In this document: in pieces, positions 5,544-8,488 of the stretch
How positions within the stretch are numbered: the first letter of the stretch is position 1
Layout of the letters: every line of letters begins with the position of its first letter
DNA from: Spirochaetales bacterium
GTDB taxonomy: Bacteria > Spirochaetota > Spirochaetia > DSM-27196 > SLST01
Length of the DNA stretch: 8,488 nt
Assembly (NCBI GenBank): GCA_028284845.1
Contig: JANQQY010000001.1
Span: 1-8,488, forward strand
Direction of reading: 5' to 3'
The notes under the pieces: generated by a model
The model's input: only the letters and a program-made list of their open reading frames with translations
What the model was told of the DNA's origin: nothing
Databases searched by the model: none
Translations under genes and position numbers: made by a program

Positions 5544-7001
5544 ATGGGTACCACTGACGCGACGGTGAAGAGCCTCCGTCTCTACAACACGATGGGCCGC
5601 GAGCTTCAGGTCTTCACGCCACGTGAAGAGGGGAAGGTCGGTCTCTATTGCTGTGGTCCCACTGTTTACAACTACGCCCACATCGGCAATCTGCGGACCT
5701 ATGTCTTTGAGGACATCCTGAGACGTGTGCTCGAGCGCCTTGGGCTATCCGTGAAACATGTGATGAACGTCACAGACGTCGGCCACCTCACGGATGATGG
5801 GGATGAGGGCGAAGACAAGATGCTCGTGGGCGCACGTGAGCGCGGCATGACGGTCTGGGAGATTGCCGCGCATTTCACAGAGGCGTTCATGAGCGATACC
5901 AGAAAGCTCAACATCCGTGAGCCTCATATCGTCTCCCGCGCGACCGAACACATAGGGGAGATGCAGGAACTCATCTCCCGCCTGGAGTCGGCCGGCCACA
6001 CCTACGAGGCGGAGGGCAACGTCTACTACAGCATCGACTCCTTTCCGTCCTACGGGTCACTGGCGCTCCTTGACCGGGCCGATCTTCAAGCAGGTGCACG
6101 GATCGAGGTTGATTCCGCGAAACGTAATCCGCGCGACTTTGTCCTCTGGTTCACCAAGGGCAAGTTTGAACATCAGGCGATGCAGTGGGATTCGCCCTGG
6201 GGCAGGGGGTATCCTGGGTGGCATCTCGAATGCTCTGCCATGAGCATGAAGTACCTGGGCGAACAGTTCGACATCCACTGCGGTGGCGTTGATCACATCA
6301 ATGTTCACCACACCAATGAGATCGCTCAATCCGAGGGTGCAACGGGAGAGCCATGGGTGAACTACTGGCTCCATGGAGAGTTCTTGATCATGCCGAGCGG
6401 TCGGATGGGCAAGAGCAAGGGGAATGCCCTCACGCTCGCGACGCTGGAGGAGAATGGTTACGATCCGCTCGATTACCGATACTTCCTGCTCGGGGCGCAC
6501 TACCGAACGCAACTCAGCTTCAGCTGGGAAGCGATGGATGCCGCACGCAGAGCCCGTCGTTCACTGGTGGAACAGCTCGCCTCGCTTCGTCGCGACGCCG
6601 GTGCTCTTACGTCGACCGGAGATATCGCGGGGAGGCAGCCTGGCTCCGCCCAAGCGCTGGAAGTGCGAGATCGAATTGACGACGCGTTTGCAGATGATCT
6701 CAACGCCACAAAGGCACTGGGCCTGCTCCGTGCGTTCTTGAAGCGCGATGATGTGCCGGCGATCGACCGTCTGGCTGTTGCGCTTGATGCCGATACTGTG
6801 TTTGGCTTGCAGCTGGATGCCTTGAGTCATCAGGATGTCGATCAGGAGATTGCGCCGCACTTGCTGGCGATGATCAAGGAGCGTGAGCAGGCGCGCGAAT
6901 CACGGGATTTCGCGGCGGCGGATCGGCTGCGTGAAGAACTGAAGGCTGCAGGCGTGGTCATTGAGGACTCGCCGACCGGTACAAAGTGGAAGCTGGAGTA
7001 G
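5544..7001 (+). CDS. cysS: Cysteinyl-tRNA synthetase
   Basis: A 485-residue class I aminoacyl-tRNA synthetase that charges tRNA-Cys in the cytoplasm. The Rossmann catalytic domain carries the HIGH motif as HIGN (46-49), inside YCCGPTVYNYAHIGN, and the KMSKS loop as RMGKS (287-291). The four zinc ligands expected from E. coli CysRS are all present: Cys37, Cys230 (WHLECSAM), His255 and Glu259 (VHHTNEIAQSE). The stretch after about residue 310 is the helical DALR-type domain and the tRNA-binding C-terminus, ending in the typical ADRLREELKAAGVVIEDSPTGTKW (459-482). Length is normal for the family. The usual HHENE reads HHTNE here. It diverges from murB and lies 33 bp upstream of the sigma-factor gene on the same strand, so read-through into the sigma operon is possible. 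Confidence 0.98.
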   Translation: MGTTDATVKSLRLYNTMGRELQVFTPREEGKVGLYCCGPTVYNYAHIGNLRTYVFEDILRRVLERLGLSVKHVMNVTDVGHLTDDGDEGEDKMLVGARERGMTVWEIAAHFTEAFMSDTRKLNIREPHIVSRATEHIGEMQELISRLESAGHTYEAEGNVYYSIDSFPSYGSLALLDRADLQAGARIEVDSAKRNPRDFVLWFTKGKFEHQAMQWDSPWGRGYPGWHLECSAMSMKYLGEQFDIHCGGVDHINVHHTNEIAQSEGATGEPWVNYWLHGEFLIMPSGRMGKSKGNALTLATLEENGYDPLDYRYFLLGAHYRTQLSFSWEAMDAARRARRSLVEQLASLRRDAGALTSTGDIAGRQPGSAQALEVRDRIDDAFADDLNATKALGLLRAFLKRDDVPAIDRLAVALDADTVFGLQLDALSHQDVDQEIAPHLLAMIKEREQARESRDFAAADRLREELKAAGVVIEDSPTGTKWKLE

Positions 7002-7030
7002 TGTAACCCGGGCGGCACGTGGGTTGTCTA
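7002..7030 (+). promoter_or_regulatory. Candidate ECF-type promoter before the sigma gene
   Basis: TGTAAC at 7002-7007 resembles the AAC-containing -35 elements of ECF sigma factors (it equals the B. subtilis SigX-type -35). TGTC at 7025-7028, after 17 nt, is one base off the CGTC-type -10. Transcription would start around 7034-7036, at the ATG of the sigma gene. This fits autoregulation, common for ECF factors, and the lack of a Shine-Dalgarno sequence. The motif is short and could be chance. Confidence 0.3.
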
Positions 7031-7034
7031 GATC

Positions 7035-7556
7035 ATGCAGAGTCTTTCTCGCGACGAAACATTCAAGCTTGTCTTCGATCATGTGTATCCGATCATCTAC
7101 CGGATTACGCACAGGATCACCGGTCGCGAGGACGTAGCTGAGGAGCTATGCCAGGAGGCTTTCATTCGCTACTACGAGCGAGTGGAAACGTTTCCGGATC
7201 GAGACCAGGCGAAGTACTGGTTAATCCGGGTGGCAAAGAACCTGGCACTAAACAGCGCGAAGCGGTCGGGACGAGAGCGAACAGCCTACGAACGGGCGCT
7301 CCACGAGCCGGCCGTGCCTTCGAGATCGGGAGAGGATCTCGTGATTCGCGAAGAGGCGGCGCATCAGGTGCAGAGGGCGCTTGAGCAATTGCCGCCCAAG
7401 CTGAAGGCGGTGCTCGTCCTCAAGGAGTATGGCGAACTGAACTACAAAGAGATTGGATCGATTCTTGGAATCACCGAGGGAAACGTCAAAGTGCGCGTCT
7501 TCCGAGCTCGAGAGAGGCTTCAAGCGATTCTCAAGGAGAACGGATATGAAGGTTGA
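7035..7556 (+). CDS. ECF-family RNA polymerase sigma factor (sigma-70 family)
   Basis: A 173-residue sigma factor of the extracytoplasmic-function type, with only regions 2 and 4. Region 2 spans about 10-77: DVAEELCQEAFIRYYE (33-48) is the region 2.2 core-binding helix, and YWLIRVAKNLALN (61-73) is the -10 recognition part. After a short acidic linker (95-112), region 4 spans about 115-166, with LPPKLKAVLVLKEYGELNY (119-137) and the helix-turn-helix YKEIGSILGITEGNVKVRVFR, in two overlapping parts (137-150 and 148-158), that reads the -35. ATG 7035 is forced by an in-frame TAG at 7029-7031; no Shine-Dalgarno is present. It overlaps the next gene by 11 nt. The order murB/cysS/sigma recalls T. 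pallidum, where TP0092 is an ECF factor (from memory). Its target genes are unknown. Confidence 0.94.
   Translation: MQSLSRDETFKLVFDHVYPIIYRITHRITGREDVAEELCQEAFIRYYERVETFPDRDQAKYWLIRVAKNLALNSAKRSGRERTAYERALHEPAVPSRSGEDLVIREEAAHQVQRALEQLPPKLKAVLVLKEYGELNYKEIGSILGITEGNVKVRVFRARERLQAILKENGYEG
7533..7538 (+). promoter_or_regulatory. Ribosome binding site deciding the anti-sigma start
   Basis: AAGGAG lies inside the sigma gene, 7 nt before ATG 7546. It selects this ATG and not the longer in-frame opening that begins at 7453, which would run through the sigma coding sequence. Confidence 0.8.
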
Positions 7557-8091
7557 TTCCGCCTCGATCTCTGCGTATCTGGACGGCGAAGTTGAAGAGC
7601 CGTTCCGGTCGAGTATCGCGGCTATTATTGAGGATGATGCGGCCGCGGCCTCGACCGCCGCTATGATTCAGCGCCTCCGTCGCGCACTCCCGCGAACACC
7701 CAGTACCATTGTGGAAGTAAGTGCCGCCAGAAGCTGGGAAGCGTTGCAGGCGGCAGCGCTACGACGTCCCTCACGGCAGCGGATACGACGAGTTGCGCTC
7801 CCACTTCCCGCGTTGATCGGCACGGCGGCCGCGCTCGTGATGATGATCGGGCTAACCATTTCCGCGCTCCTGCCGGAGCGTCCCACTGCTGGAGACTACC
7901 TTGCCAACGCCGATGGAGTGGACGTCACCATTCGTGTAGACGGCAACGACATGGAGCAGGTGTTGCAGTGGCTCGTGGACAAGAACATGCTTGGTGAAGT
8001 GGACATCCAACTTCCCGAGCAGCAGTTCGAGATTGTGGGCGAGCCGGTGCTCCTGAAACCCGATCTCATCACGGGGGGCATTCAGGAGTGA
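7546..8091 (+). CDS. Putative membrane anti-sigma factor, zinc motif absent
   Basis: A 181-residue protein whose first 11 nt overlap the end of the sigma gene. The N-terminus (ISAYLDGEVEEPF, 8-20) resembles the start of anti-sigma domains, which often read SAYLDGEL. The following stretch is helical and acidic, and the HxxxCxxC zinc motif is missing: there is no Cys in the protein. After a basic stretch (RRPSRQRIRR, 73-82), one membrane helix lies at about 84-109, so the first 80 residues should be cytoplasmic and residues 110-181 periplasmic. That outer part is short and mixed beta/alpha (VDVTIRVDGNDMEQVLQWLV, 125-144). Gene position, topology and N-terminus all point to an anti-sigma factor for the adjacent ECF sigma. 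The role is inferred; no binding is shown. Its stop overlaps the next gene's start (GTGA, 4 nt). Confidence 0.8.
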   Translation: MKVDSASISAYLDGEVEEPFRSSIAAIIEDDAAAASTAAMIQRLRRALPRTPSTIVEVSAARSWEALQAAALRRPSRQRIRRVALPLPALIGTAAALVMMIGLTISALLPERPTAGDYLANADGVDVTIRVDGNDMEQVLQWLVDKNMLGEVDIQLPEQQFEIVGEPVLLKPDLITGGIQE

Positions 8092-8488
8092 GACGAGCCG
8101 GTCCGCTTGCAGGATTGCTTCTCATGGCTCTGGCCGGAAGCGCCGGTGCCGTCGAACTGGACGACATCCTCCAGGCACTCCTGGATCAGGCGCTCACCGT
8201 ACGAATCACCGCTCGCGTAACGGAGAACGGAGAGGAGACCGTCCATAGCTACGACCTTACCCGAGTCACGATCTCCGGCAGGGCGGTTCGTCTCCGACTT
8301 GAAGGCGGGAACGTTACGGTTGTGGCGGAGTTCACGCCGTACGAGGAGGACGAAGGCATGGTCCTCGTTGCAGAAGGGCAGATCCTCCTCCGAACCAATG
8401 ACGAAGAAGTGGTGCGTTACTCTACTTCTCTCAGAAGTGTTCCCATTTCCGCCGGCGAGACCGTTGTATTCTATCCGCTCGGCAAGGC
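8088..8488 (+). CDS. Exported protein of the sigma operon (partial, runs off the window)
   Basis: An open frame from GTG 8088 to the window edge, 133 codons with no stop. The GTG overlaps the anti-sigma TGA by 4 nt, and GGGGGG (8073-8078) lies 9 nt upstream. Residues 1-21 form a clear signal peptide: MRRAGP, a hydrophobic core LAGLLLMALAG, then SAGA followed by VELDD, a good signal peptidase I site after Ala21. No lipobox Cys is present. The mature part begins with a helical stretch (ELDDILQALLDQ, about 23-34) and then strands with many acidic residues, for example VTVVAEFTPYEEDEGMVLVA (76-95). I do not recognise the family. Position suggests a periplasmic partner of the anti-sigma factor or a sensor, as RseB/MucB is for RseA/MucA, but no similarity to those is evident to me. 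Confidence 0.8.
   Translation, partial: MRRAGPLAGLLLMALAGSAGAVELDDILQALLDQALTVRITARVTENGEETVHSYDLTRVTISGRAVRLRLEGGNVTVVAEFTPYEEDEGMVLVAEGQILLRTNDEEVVRYSTSLRSVPISAGETVVFYPLGK

Noticed and set aside
7005..7025. AACCC...GGGTT stem-loop between cysS and the sigma gene as a terminator
   Set aside because: Only five to six pairs with a large loop and no T-run afterwards.
7453..7545. A 31-residue N-terminal extension of the anti-sigma candidate
   Set aside because: It lies wholly inside the sigma gene in another frame, and a full Shine-Dalgarno sequence with 7-nt spacing points to ATG 7546.

Overview
The window looks like an ordinary chromosomal stretch of a GC-rich Gram-negative-type bacterium, most likely a free-living spirochaete. 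This is an inference. It rests on the local order murB / cysS / ECF sigma factor, which I recall from Treponema pallidum (TP0090-TP0092, to be verified), on an exported protein with barrel-like sequence, and on the spirochaete feel of several protein motifs. I see no transposase, integrase, CRISPR array, tRNA or rRNA.

Layout. Positions 1-72 hold what looks like the last codons of an upstream gene and a textbook intrinsic terminator. Positions 109-1437 carry two same-strand genes, a TSUP (TauE/SafE) membrane exporter and a DJ-1/PfpI family protein with its nucleophilic cysteine. Next is a divergent pair: a small hydrophobic membrane protein (minus strand, 1850-1422) and a 456-residue exported, beta-rich protein of unknown function (plus strand, 1901-3271). 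Only 50 bp separate them, and a perfect 17-bp inverted repeat lies at the exact middle. Each gene of the pair converges on and overlaps its outer neighbour (by 16 bp with DJ-1, by 32 bp with mgtE). On the minus strand murB and mgtE overlap by 8 nt and form a coupled pair. Divergent from murB is cysS.

The most interesting part is the right end, 7002-8488. There, an ECF sigma factor, a single-pass membrane protein lacking the zinc-binding motif but placed and built like an anti-sigma factor, and an exported protein cut by the window edge follow one another with 11-nt and 4-nt overlaps. The arrangement suggests a membrane-spanning envelope-sensing switch: cytoplasmic sigma factor, transmembrane restraint, periplasmic partner. 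A possible ECF-type promoter (TGTAAC, 17 nt, TGTC) lies directly before the sigma gene and would place transcription start close to its ATG. The ATG itself lacks a Shine-Dalgarno sequence, so an autoregulated, near-leaderless transcript is possible but unproven.

Functionally the window mixes housekeeping (cell-wall precursor synthesis by MurB, Cys-tRNA charging by CysS, Mg2+ uptake by MgtE) with envelope or stress functions (TSUP exporter, DJ-1, exported unknowns, sigma/anti-sigma module). All gaps between genes are under 60 bp, apart from the short leader region at the left edge.
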